A stretch of DNA of 44,450 nt from Bacillota bacterium (GTDB lineage Bacteria > Bacillota > Clostridia > Acetivibrionales > JANLFN01). Below the pieces are notes generated by a model. That model ran no database searches and was not told where the DNA came from. It was given only the letters and a program-made list of their open reading frames with translations. Positions within the stretch are counted from its first letter, which is position 1. Every line of letters starts with the position of its first letter. Shown in pieces: positions 17,937 through 25,767 of this stretch. The stretch is taken from positions 1 to 44,450 of the forward strand of contig JAUZPR010000012.1 in the NCBI GenBank assembly GCA_030705825.1. The letters are read 5' to 3'. The position numbers and the translations under genes were made by a program.

Positions 17937-18102
17937 TAGTTGACAGTTGACAGGGGATAGTCAAAATTAGTTGAGAGTTCGGGGTTAGGAGATTAGAATT
18001 CGGAGTTTAGGGTTCGGGGTTCTGCTCCGCCCGTTCAGAGTTTAGAGTTCGCGGTTCGGAGATGCATGTGGGGGTGATCATTGATCGCCCGTTTAGAGAT
18101 TG
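17937..18102. repeat. Repeat-rich intergenic DNA after the ABC operon
   Basis: Two exact GTTGACA heptamers (17939-17952) open this stretch. Degenerate, overlapping variants of a GAGTTCGGGGTT-like phrase follow to about 18060 (GAGTTCGGGGTT, GGAGTTTAGGGTTCGG, GAGTTTAGAGTTCGCGG). A GGGTGATC...GATCGCCC hairpin is at about 18072-18090. It carries no gene and is more GC-rich than its neighbours, as expected of accumulated non-coding repeats. Confidence 0.6.
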
Positions 18103-18142
18103 GGGGACAGTCCTGTATTTTGACCAGGATGTCTCCTTTTTT
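18103..18142 (+). terminator. Terminator of the ABC operon, built from a dispersed hairpin motif
   Basis: GGGGACAGTCCTG (18103-18115) pairs with CAGGATGTCTCC (18125-18136), with one bulged base and one G-U, then TTTTTT (18137-18142). The left arm resembles the hairpin at 19327-19396. Confidence 0.75.
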
Positions 18143-18177
18143 CGTTTGTTTTTGTATGATTCTTTTTTAAATCTTTA

Positions 18178-18234
18178 TTGACAATAAATATGTAAAGTTC
18201 TATAATGAGTATATACTCAATGAGCGGATACTAA
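18178..18234 (+). promoter_or_regulatory. Consensus promoter with palindromic TetR operators
   Basis: A perfect TTGACA (18178-18183), 17-base spacer and TATAAT (18201-18206). The perfect 14-bp palindrome TGAGTATATACTCA (18206-18219) overlaps the end of the -10 box and the start-site region. A second, imperfect copy TGAGCGGATACTAA follows at 18221-18234, exactly 15 bases on. This fits autorepression of the TetR-family gene that starts at 18260. Confidence 0.85.
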
Positions 18235-18259
18235 ATAAAATCTTATATGGAGCAGTCTA

Positions 18260-18853
18260 ATGAAGGAAACACAGCGTCAAAAGCAAAAAAGCCAAACCAG
18301 AAAGCAGATAATTGAAGCGGCATTAAAACAATATGCCAAGACTGGTTTGATAAAAACGCCTACAATAGAAATAGCAAAATCGGCCAAAGTATCACACGGA
18401 ACCATATTTGCCCACTTTCCGACACAGGATGTTTTGCTTACGGAGGTTATTGAGGAATTTGGCTTCAGAGTAAATAAAAGACTGCACGAGCTTGTTGAGG
18501 GCAAAAGCACTGTAGAAGAGATCCTAAAAGCACATTTAGAGGGATTGACGGAATATGAGGATTTTTATATAAGGCTTGTTTCGGAAAGCAGGCTTCTCCC
18601 ACCGCAGGCACAGGATACTGTAATTATGATACAATCAGCCATTTCACACCATTTAAGCAGAGCCGCGGAAATCGAAATGTCTGAAGGAAAGTTAAAAAAG
18701 CTGCCGCTGCATATGGTTTTTAACGGGTGGATAGGGCTGATTCATTATTATTTAACCAACCATGACCTGTTTTCACCGGGAGAATCAGTGCTTAAACGTT
18801 ACGGGCAGGAGTTAACAGCCTACTATATGGCTTTGCTGCAGGTAAGAATTTAG
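18260..18853 (+). CDS. TetR-family transcriptional regulator
   Basis: A 197-aa repressor. The N-terminal helix-turn-helix spans about 10-58: R-K-Q-I-I-E-A-A-L-K, I-A-K-S-A-K-V-S-H-G-T-I-F-A-H-F-P-T-Q-D-V-L-L. The all-helical ligand-binding domain that follows is not family-specific. It is preceded by a consensus promoter and tandem operator candidates. It is first of three genes with gaps of 23 and 15 bases, so it probably controls its own operon with the ArsR-tail and zinc-ribbon proteins. The ligand is unknown. Confidence 0.88.
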   Translation: MKETQRQKQKSQTRKQIIEAALKQYAKTGLIKTPTIEIAKSAKVSHGTIFAHFPTQDVLLTEVIEEFGFRVNKRLHELVEGKSTVEEILKAHLEGLTEYEDFYIRLVSESRLLPPQAQDTVIMIQSAISHHLSRAAEIEMSEGKLKKLPLHMVFNGWIGLIHYYLTNHDLFSPGESVLKRYGQELTAYYMALLQVRI

Positions 18854-18876
18854 TTGAGAAAGGGTGAGCAACATAT

Positions 18877-19071
18877 ATGGAAGCTGCAGGCAGGAAAGTG
18901 TTAACTGGGAGAAGCTGTTACGGACATCTGGGTGGGAAGCTGGGTGAAAGGTTATTTGTAGGATTATTGGAACTGGGATGGCTGGTACAGGCCGAAGGCA
19001 GAACGACTGTATATGAAATTACAGAAAAAGGACATAAAGAATTTGAAAAATTGGGTATCAAACTGGATTAA
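18877..19071 (+). CDS. Stand-alone ArsR-type C-terminal segment (64 aa)
   Basis: This short gene resembles only the C-terminal third of certain ArsR-family regulators, those with an R-x-C-Y-x-H-L-A-G-x-L-G motif followed by a G-W-L turn and an L-T-x-x-G-x-x-x-x-x-x-L-G-I end. Here the pattern is R-S-C-Y-G-H-L-G-G-K-L-G-E-R-L, then L-G-W-L and I-T-E-K-G-H-K-E-F-E-K-L-G-I-K-L. The DNA-binding winged helix is absent, and no ArsR N-terminus is encoded upstream, because the TetR gene ends 23 bases before. AGGGTGAG precedes the ATG, so it is probably expressed. It may be a remnant after deletion or a stand-alone module. Confidence 0.65.
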   Translation: MEAAGRKVLTGRSCYGHLGGKLGERLFVGLLELGWLVQAEGRTTVYEITEKGHKEFEKLGIKLD

Positions 19072-19086
19072 AGGAGAATTAACACT

Positions 19087-19323
19087 ATGAAAACTTGTAT
19101 AGCATGTGGAATGCCAATGGAGAAAACATCTGATTTTGCAGCGGGGGATGTAAATAAAGACTACTGTGTCTATTGTGCACGCCCTGACGGAACAATGCAG
19201 TCCTATGACGAGAAACTTGATTCCATGACTGAATTTATAGTTAGAACTCAAGGACTGGATAAGAAAGCTGCCAATGAAGCGGCGAAGTCAATGATGGCCA
19301 GGCTTCCGGCCTGGAAGGTTTAA
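19087..19323 (+). CDS. Putative zinc-ribbon protein (PF12674-like)
   Basis: A 78-aa protein with a four-cysteine site: C-I-A-C-G-M-P-M at residues 4-11 and Y-C-V-Y-C-A-R-P-D-G near 31. This is the usual form of the 'putative zinc ribbon' family seen in clostridial regulators and small proteins. The second half is helical and ends R-L-P-A-W-K-V, also a family feature. AAAGGAGAA precedes the ATG. It is last in the TetR operon, followed by a hairpin. The function is unknown. Confidence 0.8.
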   Translation: MKTCIACGMPMEKTSDFAAGDVNKDYCVYCARPDGTMQSYDEKLDSMTEFIVRTQGLDKKAANEAAKSMMARLPAWKV

Positions 19324-19326
19324 CTA

Positions 19327-19396
19327 AAGGGGACAATCCTGTACTTAAATGGTTGAAAATACAGGACTGTCCCGCTATCTCCTTAATGGTCCCCTT
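19327..19396. repeat. GGGGACAATCCTGTA-type hairpin element
   Basis: GGGACAATCCTGTA (19330-19343) pairs with TACAGGACTGTCCC (19360-19373), 13 of 14 positions. An alternative outer pairing uses AAGGGGAC (19327-19334) and GTCCCCTT (19389-19396). It lies between the convergent zinc-ribbon and CapA genes and could end both transcripts. It shares its arm sequence with the terminator at 18103, suggesting a dispersed family. Confidence 0.65.
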
Positions 19397-20558
19397 ACCT
19401 ATTGTAGCTCAATTGAATTTCCCCGGCTGTTTTTTTAATGTAGGACATCTTATCTTTTGAAATGACTGTACTGTATTTATCAATAGATTTTACAGGTACA
19501 GCCTTGAAAACCATTCTGCCGCTGCTTGAATATTTTAGTCTATAGACCGGTATGGTTTCGGCCGAATCAAGCAAAACACCCTTCTCTGATCTTAGTAAAC
19601 CAAGTTTCACTATACTGCCTATATCGGTATAATTATAGACCTGGTCACTAATAAGATTACCCATGGAATAATCTATGAAAACCTGTTTGTTGTTCTTATT
19701 TAATATTTCTGATTTTTTTGCCACGTGAGGATGGCTGCATATGACTGCATCGGCTCCTAATCCTGTTATGTAGTCAACTATATCCTGCTGCTCGGGTTCA
19801 ACAGTTCTTACATATTCGGTTCCTATATGAAGATATACAATCAGATAATTACAGGCTTCCTTATTTTTAAGCGTATCCATATCCTTTTTTATTTTTAACC
19901 GGTCAATGTAATTTATATAATCTCCATATAGATTCCCCACATTTGTAGAGTATGTGTATCCCAGAATTCCCGCCTTGACTCCATGTTTTTCAAAAATAGC
20001 ATATTTAATGCTCCCGGGCGTTCCCGCTCCAATATTTTTAATTCCATTTTTTTCAGTAAGGCTGACAGTACTAATAACCCCGTCCAAACCTGTATCAAGT
20101 ATATGATTGTGTGCTTGTATCAAAGCGTTTACTTTATGATTCTTCAGAGTCGCGAATATATCAACAGGGCAATTAAAGGCAGGGTACCCTGAAATCTGCC
20201 TTTTCGGATTAACCGTAGACTCAATATTGGTTACGAGAAAATCTGTTGAATCAAGTTCATCGGATATATCTGTGAACATTGGGCTAAAATCATAGCTGCC
20301 GTTTTTTCCGAATGAGTTTACAAGTGATGTATGCATTAATATATCACCTGTAAAAGTGAATACGACTTTTTGGTTGTTTTCTTCAGAGTATTTGTAAAGA
20401 CCACTTACCATCAAGTCATTAATAATAGATGCCGCACCTTGTATTTCGGGGATGGGAGCGGGAATCGGAAGGCTGACTGTGTCCTGGCTGAAGCTTGCAC
20501 CTGTCAAAAAAACCAGCAGCAACAGTGTGTAGGAAATTATAAGAAAAATTCTTTTCAT
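19395..20558 (-). CDS. CapA-family (PGA_cap) exported metallophosphatase-like protein
   Basis: A 387-aa protein with an N-terminal signal or anchor helix (about residues 1-25) and a calcineurin-like PGA_cap domain. Visible features are F-T-F-T-G-D-I-L-M-H, the F-L-V-T-N-I-E-S-T segment, A-H-N-H-I-L-D-T-G, Y-L-H-I-G-T-E-Y and C-S-H-P-H-V, the metal-ligand set of this family. Members are named after poly-gamma-glutamate capsule synthesis, but no capBC genes are here; many clostridial copies have unknown roles. I prefer ATG 20558 (M-K-R-I-F-L-I), giving a clean signal peptide; an in-frame start at 20573 adds five residues. A 10-bp palindrome CACAATTGTG lies at 20569-20578. Confidence 0.85.
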   Translation of the reverse strand: MKRIFLIISYTLLLLVFLTGASFSQDTVSLPIPAPIPEIQGAASIINDLMVSGLYKYSEENNQKVVFTFTGDILMHTSLVNSFGKNGSYDFSPMFTDISDELDSTDFLVTNIESTVNPKRQISGYPAFNCPVDIFATLKNHKVNALIQAHNHILDTGLDGVISTVSLTEKNGIKNIGAGTPGSIKYAIFEKHGVKAGILGYTYSTNVGNLYGDYINYIDRLKIKKDMDTLKNKEACNYLIVYLHIGTEYVRTVEPEQQDIVDYITGLGADAVICSHPHVAKKSEILNKNNKQVFIDYSMGNLISDQVYNYTDIGSIVKLGLLRSEKGVLLDSAETIPVYRLKYSSSGRMVFKAVPVKSIDKYSTVISKDKMSYIKKTAGEIQLSYNR

Positions 20559-20713
20559 AAAAACGAACCACAATTGTGAACATTACTACAATAAGCTTAT
20601 TCGCAAAAGGACAGCTTGATTACATTTTTTGAGATACAAGTCTTATTTTTACCAGAACATTTTAAACTGAAGGATAATATTATATTATGTAGATCTTTTA
20701 CAGAGGGGATATT

Positions 20714-21247
20714 ATGTTTTATGATATGAATTTTCCAAGGCCGGCATATAACCCATCAGGTCCGGCTCCTTTTAATTCACAGGCTTATACACAAAATACC
20801 GAAATGTATAATGCATATGTTTATCCACAGAACCTACCCACTGCACTCCAACTTATACAGGATGCAGTTGAGGGTGAAACTGAGGACAGGTTGTTTTACA
20901 GTTACCTAATAAATACTGCTCCCACCGAAGAAGAAAAAAGAATTATAACCGGAATAAGGGATGACGAAATAAAACACTTCAGCCTCTTCAGACAGATTTA
21001 TTTTGAGCTTACCGGACAAGTGCTGGCGCCACCTGCTAATGCATCCTTTCAACAGCCGGCTACTTATTGTGACGGCTTGAAGAGGGCACTCCTGGGTGAA
21101 CAAAATGCAGTAGGCAAATATAGAAAAATTTTATTTGCCATGCAGGACAGAAGGATAATAAATATAATGGTTGAGATAATCACAGATGAAATAAGGCATG
21201 GAAGCCTTTACAACTATTTGTATTCTAAAAATGGTTGTAATGTTTGA
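20714..21247 (+). CDS. Ferritin-like / rubrerythrin-type protein
   Basis: A 177-aa protein. The N-terminal ~45 residues are rich in Pro, Tyr and Asn; the rest is a four-helix ferritin-like domain. Likely metal ligands come in the usual spacing: E-G-E-T-E-D, D-D-E-I-K-H-F, L-L-G-E-Q-N-A-V and T-D-E-I-R-H-G. There is no rubredoxin domain. The Pro/Tyr-rich head recalls clostridial spore-coat-associated ferritin-like proteins, but this is a guess. GAGGGG precedes the ATG. It is monocistronic, closed by a terminator. Confidence 0.75.
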   Translation: MFYDMNFPRPAYNPSGPAPFNSQAYTQNTEMYNAYVYPQNLPTALQLIQDAVEGETEDRLFYSYLINTAPTEEEKRIITGIRDDEIKHFSLFRQIYFELTGQVLAPPANASFQQPATYCDGLKRALLGEQNAVGKYRKILFAMQDRRIINIMVEIITDEIRHGSLYNYLYSKNGCNV

Positions 21248-21315
21248 AAATATCAGGGAATAGTATTTAACCCCTTGTCTGATGTGAGGGAGGGACAGGG
21301 GTGAGGGTTTTAACA

Positions 21316-21343
21316 GGGTGGAGCTAACTCCACCCGCTTTTTT
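21316..21343 (+). terminator. Terminator downstream of the ferritin-like gene
   Basis: GGGTGGAG (21316-21323), loop CTAA, CTCCACCC (21328-21335), then GC and TTTTTT. It is a strong plus-strand terminator. The bases before it (about 21271-21310) contain another GC-rich CCCCTTGTC / GACAGGGG pairing of the kind seen in the repeats at 34 kb. Confidence 0.88.
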
Positions 21344-21367
21344 CATGTTTTATACTTTATTTTATGT

Positions 21368-22576
21368 TTATGCAGGCATATGCTGTGTTATACAGTGGAT
21401 ACCGCCGCCCCATTTATTGATGTTTTCTGCATCTATGGCTATGATTTTTCTTCCGGGGAAAATATTCTGGAATGTTTTATTAACCTGTGCTTCGGCAGTT
21501 TTTAGGTTATTGGACCTTCCATCGTGCCAATAGTTTGGTATCAGGACTGCTCCGTTTGTCACGGCATAATTCAGGTAACTCCGAACGGGAATGGAACCGC
21601 CGCTATTATTGGCTTCCTGATACAATGTGGGCGGCATTGGAATTCTTATTATTTTAAACGCTTTTCCGTCCTGGTCGGTGGAATTTTTTAATATATTATA
21701 ATTCTCTTCCAGCCTTAAATAAGATTCTTGTGAATAAGAGTTTGCATATCTGTCTCCGGGAAGTATCTGGGCAAGAAGAATTGTATTAGGATCACTGAAA
21801 CGGGCAATTTCATTTATATGTCCGGTGGTTATGGCATCATCCTCTGCAAGTCCTTTTTTTAACCATATTACTTTTTTAACTCCAAGTACTCTTTTGTATT
21901 CACTTTCAATCTGCTGTCTGGACATTCCAGGATTCCTGTTGAAGGCAACCGCTTCAACCAGCATCAGGGTACCTTTCCCGTTAGCTTCCATGGCACCGCC
22001 CTCAGATATCAATTTGGACTGAATTACCGGCAGCTTCAGGTATTGAGCCGTAAGCTTGTCTACCTGGCTTTCAACGTTAATATAATATTGACTGCCGTCC
22101 CTTCCGTAATTGTTGAAACCGAAATCGGCTACGGCAAGCTTTCCGTTGCTGCCTTTCAGGAAAATAGGGCCAACATCCCGTGTCCAAATCGACAGGTGAT
22201 TTATATTATAGAAATGGGCATTTGTACCCTTATATCCGTTGTCCTTTAGAATATTCTTTATCTGAAGTATTTCGTCGATGTCACGTGCCATTATATTAAC
22301 CCGGATATAGGGATCAAGTGATTTTATCATACTAATCATGGCCGGTATTACAGGCCGACTGCTTTCGCTGTAAACTTCCGACGGCCACTCAAGCCATATT
22401 GATTGTTGTTTTTCAAACTCGGCAGGCACATGGTAGGTTACAGGACCAGTACCACCTTGGTACTCCATTTTACCGAATTTTATATTCCTGTTTGGATTTA
22501 AAAGTGAGTAGGTGCCCACTCCTGCTATTAGCAAGGTACATAACGAAATTATAAAAATTTTAGACCATTTTTTCAT
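21368..22576 (-). CDS. Exported agmatine deiminase-family protein
   Basis: A porphyromonas-type peptidylarginine deiminase / agmatine deiminase family member; the usual reaction is agmatine to N-carbamoylputrescine plus ammonia. Conserved parts are L-E-W-P-S near 64, I-W-T-R-D-V-G-P-I-F, F-G-F-N-N-Y-G, S-E-G-G-A-M-E, T-G-H-I-N-E-I-A-R-F and the terminal G-G-G-I-H-C-I-T-Q with nucleophile Cys395. All expected catalytic residues are present. The unusual part is an N-terminal hydrophobic helix (residues ~6-25) after M-K-K-W-S-K, so the enzyme is probably secreted or membrane-anchored. AAAGGATTG precedes the ATG. Alternative: a related exported arginine/peptidylarginine deiminase. Confidence 0.88.
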   Translation of the reverse strand: MKKWSKIFIISLCTLLIAGVGTYSLLNPNRNIKFGKMEYQGGTGPVTYHVPAEFEKQQSIWLEWPSEVYSESSRPVIPAMISMIKSLDPYIRVNIMARDIDEILQIKNILKDNGYKGTNAHFYNINHLSIWTRDVGPIFLKGSNGKLAVADFGFNNYGRDGSQYYINVESQVDKLTAQYLKLPVIQSKLISEGGAMEANGKGTLMLVEAVAFNRNPGMSRQQIESEYKRVLGVKKVIWLKKGLAEDDAITTGHINEIARFSDPNTILLAQILPGDRYANSYSQESYLRLEENYNILKNSTDQDGKAFKIIRIPMPPTLYQEANNSGGSIPVRSYLNYAVTNGAVLIPNYWHDGRSNNLKTAEAQVNKTFQNIFPGRKIIAIDAENINKWGGGIHCITQHMPA

Positions 22577-22772
22577 TTTATCAATCCTTTTCTTTTTTTA
22601 TATTATTAGCTTTTTAATTTATATTGATGATAACAATATCTAATATTATTAGGTGAAAAATCCAATAAATATTGATTGGCAAATCTTAAGTATTAAATAG
22701 TCGACATAATACTGCTATAATATATAAAGTTACAGATTTTATATCTATGAAATTTATAGAGGAGGGGAAAAT

Positions 22773-24209
22773 ATGAGATTTGGATTGCAGAGGCTGGGGA
22801 AATCACTGGCTTCCAAAGCGATTACAGGCGGGATAATAGCTGCTGTTGCAATTTTTGGTGCCGGTACGGCACAGGCGGCATCCATCAAGGATATAGACAA
22901 GAGTTCTGATTATGCCAAATCAGCTATTGCGGCTCTCGCACAAAGTAACATAATTTCGGGGGATCAGAATTCAAATTTTCATCCTCATGATACATTGAAA
23001 CGTGATGAACTGATTAAAATGGTTGTTAATGCATTAGGTATAGATATAACAAAGATACCTGATATACAGACCTTTAAGGACGTACCCAAAGGCAGCTGGG
23101 AATACCCATATGTTGAGGCAGCCTACCTTAACGGTATTGTCAAGGGTGTAACAGCCGATACATTCGGAGCTGAGGACAAGTGTACCAGAGAACAGATGGC
23201 GGCAATATTTGTCCGTGCAGTAGGTTTGAATGACGATAATATTAAAGGTAAACAGGATTACTATCACGTCGATAAGCTTAATGACAAGGACAATGTATCA
23301 GGCTGGGCCAAGGATTATGTGGAATTTGTAATGACATCGGGTCTTATGGGTGGAACAGGAAACGGTAATTTCAGTGCTGCCAACTATGCGCAACGTGAAC
23401 AGGTTGCGGTTTTGATTCAAAGATTTCTTAACAATAAGGATAACATACAAAAAATAGTTAAGGGATATTTGGGAGAGGTGGATTATCCGGAACTTTACAA
23501 TGCTATAAAAAATAACGATAGGACGTACAAGGGCGGTATTAATGCTGATATGCAGCTGACCCTCAATGACCTGACCGGATATAATCCTCCTTTTAGTATG
23601 CATTTAAAAATGGATGGTACTGCTGATGGTCAGAATTATGACATGACCTACAGTTTGTCAATGGACGGATATGATGGCGCTTCTGTGGAAAACCAGCAAT
23701 TCAGAATAATAAAAATTAGTGACAATAATTATGTTCAGCAGTCGGGAAGCAACACATGGTCTATTCAACCTGCGACAGAACTTCAGAAACAGCTTGAAGA
23801 AGGTAATGACAATTCAAGTATGGTTCTCAAATATTATATCACTTCGCCTGTTATAAAAGATGGACAGGTTGATATAAACGGGGTTATGGCAACAAAATAT
23901 ACCATTAAACTCAATCAGGATTCATTTAATGAACTTATAAACAGTTCCCCTGTGATGATGGAGAGCGGAACTGAAGCTGAAAATTCAATAGGAGACCTGA
24001 CTGATTCAAACGGTACGGTTGAATATTATCTTGATTCAAATAATCAGATAATAAAAGAAGCTATTAATTATTCCGGTAACATAAGTGACCTGCAAAACAG
24101 CCTGGATGCTTCAATGAATATTGTTATTGATGTAAATTTGGATGCTTCAAAACCGGTTGACATTAAAGCACCAGATCCGACGCAGGTTGAATCTCAAAAT
24201 AATATTTGA
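22773..24209 (+). CDS. S-layer-homology (SLH) domain surface protein
   Basis: A 478-aa exported protein: a signal peptide ending near A-Q-A-A (residue ~36), then three SLH repeats to about 225 (K-R-D-E-L-I-K-M-V-V, C-T-R-E-Q-M-A-A-I-F-V-R-A, A-Q-R-E-Q-V-A-V-L-I-Q-R-F). These normally bind pyruvylated wall polymers. The C-terminal ~250 residues form a beta-rich domain with repeated acidic and Asn residues, resembling lipoprotein-like LppX/DUF6612 folds, though I cannot prove it. GGAGGGG precedes the ATG, and a TATAAT at 22716-22721 could be its -10 box. Confidence 0.88.
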   Translation: MRFGLQRLGKSLASKAITGGIIAAVAIFGAGTAQAASIKDIDKSSDYAKSAIAALAQSNIISGDQNSNFHPHDTLKRDELIKMVVNALGIDITKIPDIQTFKDVPKGSWEYPYVEAAYLNGIVKGVTADTFGAEDKCTREQMAAIFVRAVGLNDDNIKGKQDYYHVDKLNDKDNVSGWAKDYVEFVMTSGLMGGTGNGNFSAANYAQREQVAVLIQRFLNNKDNIQKIVKGYLGEVDYPELYNAIKNNDRTYKGGINADMQLTLNDLTGYNPPFSMHLKMDGTADGQNYDMTYSLSMDGYDGASVENQQFRIIKISDNNYVQQSGSNTWSIQPATELQKQLEEGNDNSSMVLKYYITSPVIKDGQVDINGVMATKYTIKLNQDSFNELINSSPVMMESGTEAENSIGDLTDSNGTVEYYLDSNNQIIKEAINYSGNISDLQNSLDASMNIVIDVNLDASKPVDIKAPDPTQVESQNNI

Positions 24210-24220
24210 TCTTATTATAA

Positions 24221-24254
24221 AGCATCCGGGTAAATAATATCCGGATGTTTTTTT
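24221..24254 (+). terminator. Terminator of the SLH gene
   Basis: CATCCGG (24223-24229) pairs with CCGGATG (24241-24247), followed by seven Ts; flanking A/T pairs lengthen the stem. Confidence 0.85.
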
Positions 24255-24355
24255 ATAAAAAAATACCTTTATTTTTCATGCATGAAAATAAGTTTATCGT
24301 GCAATATATTATTATGTCGCCTGTTTTTTCATATTTTACGAAAGGAGTGGTTTAT

Positions 24356-24715
24356 GTGAAAAAACTTATTATTTTATTATTATTTGCAGCTGCCTTTATT
24401 CCTCAAAACGTATTTGCTGCCGAAATCTATGATGATCCGGAAACGATTTATTCCTATAAGTCCCTGGTTCTTTCCGATGAATCGGATACGGCAGTAAATT
24501 ATTATAACAATAGCCTGGAAAACAAAATTAATCAAAACAGGCAGGATGATATTTATTCGGATGATGTAAATGGACTTAAGGAGCTGGATTTAAACAACAG
24601 GTACGTTTCCAAACCTCACTATGGAAACAAGTCCGTTAAGTTCCGTGAAGAACTTAACGGACGGAACCTTTACATAATTCAATCCAATAATGTAAATAGC
24701 AAACCAATCTACTAA
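24356..24715 (+). CDS. Small secreted protein of unknown function (119 aa)
   Basis: I chose GTG 24356 because AAAGGAG lies eight bases before it and the product then begins with a clean signal peptide (V-K-K-L-I-I-L-L-L-F-A-A-A-F, cleavage after V-F-A-A). The longer in-frame start at 24245 lies inside the preceding terminator. The mature part is acidic and rich in Asn, Tyr and Asp, with no recognisable domain or cysteine. It has its own leader, 146 bases after the SLH gene, and is followed by an AraC regulator. A perfect 13-bp inverted repeat lies within its 3' end. Confidence 0.65.
   Translation: MKKLIILLLFAAAFIPQNVFAAEIYDDPETIYSYKSLVLSDESDTAVNYYNNSLENKINQNRQDDIYSDDVNGLKELDLNNRYVSKPHYGNKSVKFREELNGRNLYIIQSNNVNSKPIY
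24631..24662 (+). repeat. 13-bp perfect inverted repeat inside a coding region
   Basis: GTCCGTTAAGTTC (24631-24643) and its exact complement (24650-24662) are separated by CGTGAA. The hairpin lies within the small secreted-protein gene, about 50 bases before its stop codon, where coding constraint would normally prevent such symmetry. Confidence 0.85.
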
Positions 24716-24855
24716 ATTTAGAAAAATTAAAAAAACCCATAAACTTATAGACAATTTTTTTTAATTATAAGCAATTTAATCCATTTTTTCTGACCTTAAA
24801 ATCTAATATTATATTACTATAATATTTTATATTTTCGTTAAAAGGGTGAGATATT

Positions 24856-25767
24856 ATGGAGTCTGCTACAATCGGCAGATATTATTATAAGGGTTATATT
24901 CTGGAGTTATCCTGTAACCTTGACGAAAAAACAGCGAGCCTTAATAAAAGCGATTCAATTTACAGGTTCATATTGGTTGAAGAGGGTAAGGGAATAATAA
25001 AGGTAGGAGACTATAGACAGTTTGTAATAGCCCCTTCCGTCTTATGCATGAATGAGAAGGACAAAGCTGAATGGACAGAATCGATAGGCTTGAAAACAAA
25101 ATCGGTTAATTTTCATCCCAGAGTAATAAATAATAAATTTGATTTTGATATGGGCTATGACAACAGCAATAGTTCAGAAAGCGACAACCAGGACAGATGG
25201 TGTGTTCGGCCATTTGTGACCAGAGATTCCAAATTCGTTGGGATTTATAATATAGACTACACTACCTCAAACAGACTATCGTCAATAATCAGCACCCTTA
25301 ATAATGAATTGCTCGAACAAAAGGATGAAAACTGGCCATGCCGAAGCAGGACATACCTTTTAGAACTTTTATTTATTGCCGGAAGGGCTTATGATTTTTA
25401 TAAAGACCAAAACGACTTTATATATCAGGGAACAAGCAATTATTTGGATTCCACAATAATGTATCTCCATATGAACTATAATCAAAAAATTACACTAAAC
25501 GATCTTACTAGCATATTCCATACAAATAAGACTACTTTAAACAATTATTTTATATCTACAACAGGTTTGTCTGTAATGTCATATTTAATCAATATTAGAA
25601 TGAATGTGGCTTGTTCCATGCTCAGAAATACCACTCTTCCCGTTTCGGAAATATATTCAAGGACGGGCTTTAAGGATAACGGTCATTTCGGTAGAACCTT
25701 CCGCAAGGTTACCGGATATTCACCTTTGAAATACAGGCAGGATAACTGCTGGATGCTAAGCAATTGA
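24856..25767 (+). CDS. AraC-family transcriptional regulator
   Basis: A 303-aa regulator. The C-terminal ~100 residues hold two helix-turn-helix units: I-T-L-N-D-L-T-S-I-F-H-T-N-K-T-T-L-N-N-Y-F and the signature I-Y-S-R-T-G-F-K-D-N-G-H-F-G-R-T-F-R-K-V-T-G-Y-S-P with K-Y-R. The N-terminal part (~1-120) has strands and a V-E-E-G-K-G-I-I-K-V turn, consistent with a cupin sensor. AAAGGGTGAG precedes the ATG. It may act on the surface-protein genes just upstream, on position only. Confidence 0.82.
   Translation: MESATIGRYYYKGYILELSCNLDEKTASLNKSDSIYRFILVEEGKGIIKVGDYRQFVIAPSVLCMNEKDKAEWTESIGLKTKSVNFHPRVINNKFDFDMGYDNSNSSESDNQDRWCVRPFVTRDSKFVGIYNIDYTTSNRLSSIISTLNNELLEQKDENWPCRSRTYLLELLFIAGRAYDFYKDQNDFIYQGTSNYLDSTIMYLHMNYNQKITLNDLTSIFHTNKTTLNNYFISTTGLSVMSYLINIRMNVACSMLRNTTLPVSEIYSRTGFKDNGHFGRTFRKVTGYSPLKYRQDNCWMLSN

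Noticed and set aside
24245-24355. Longer N-terminus for the small secreted protein
   Set aside because: It would start inside the terminator of the SLH gene and would bury the signal peptide; GTG 24356 has a proper site.
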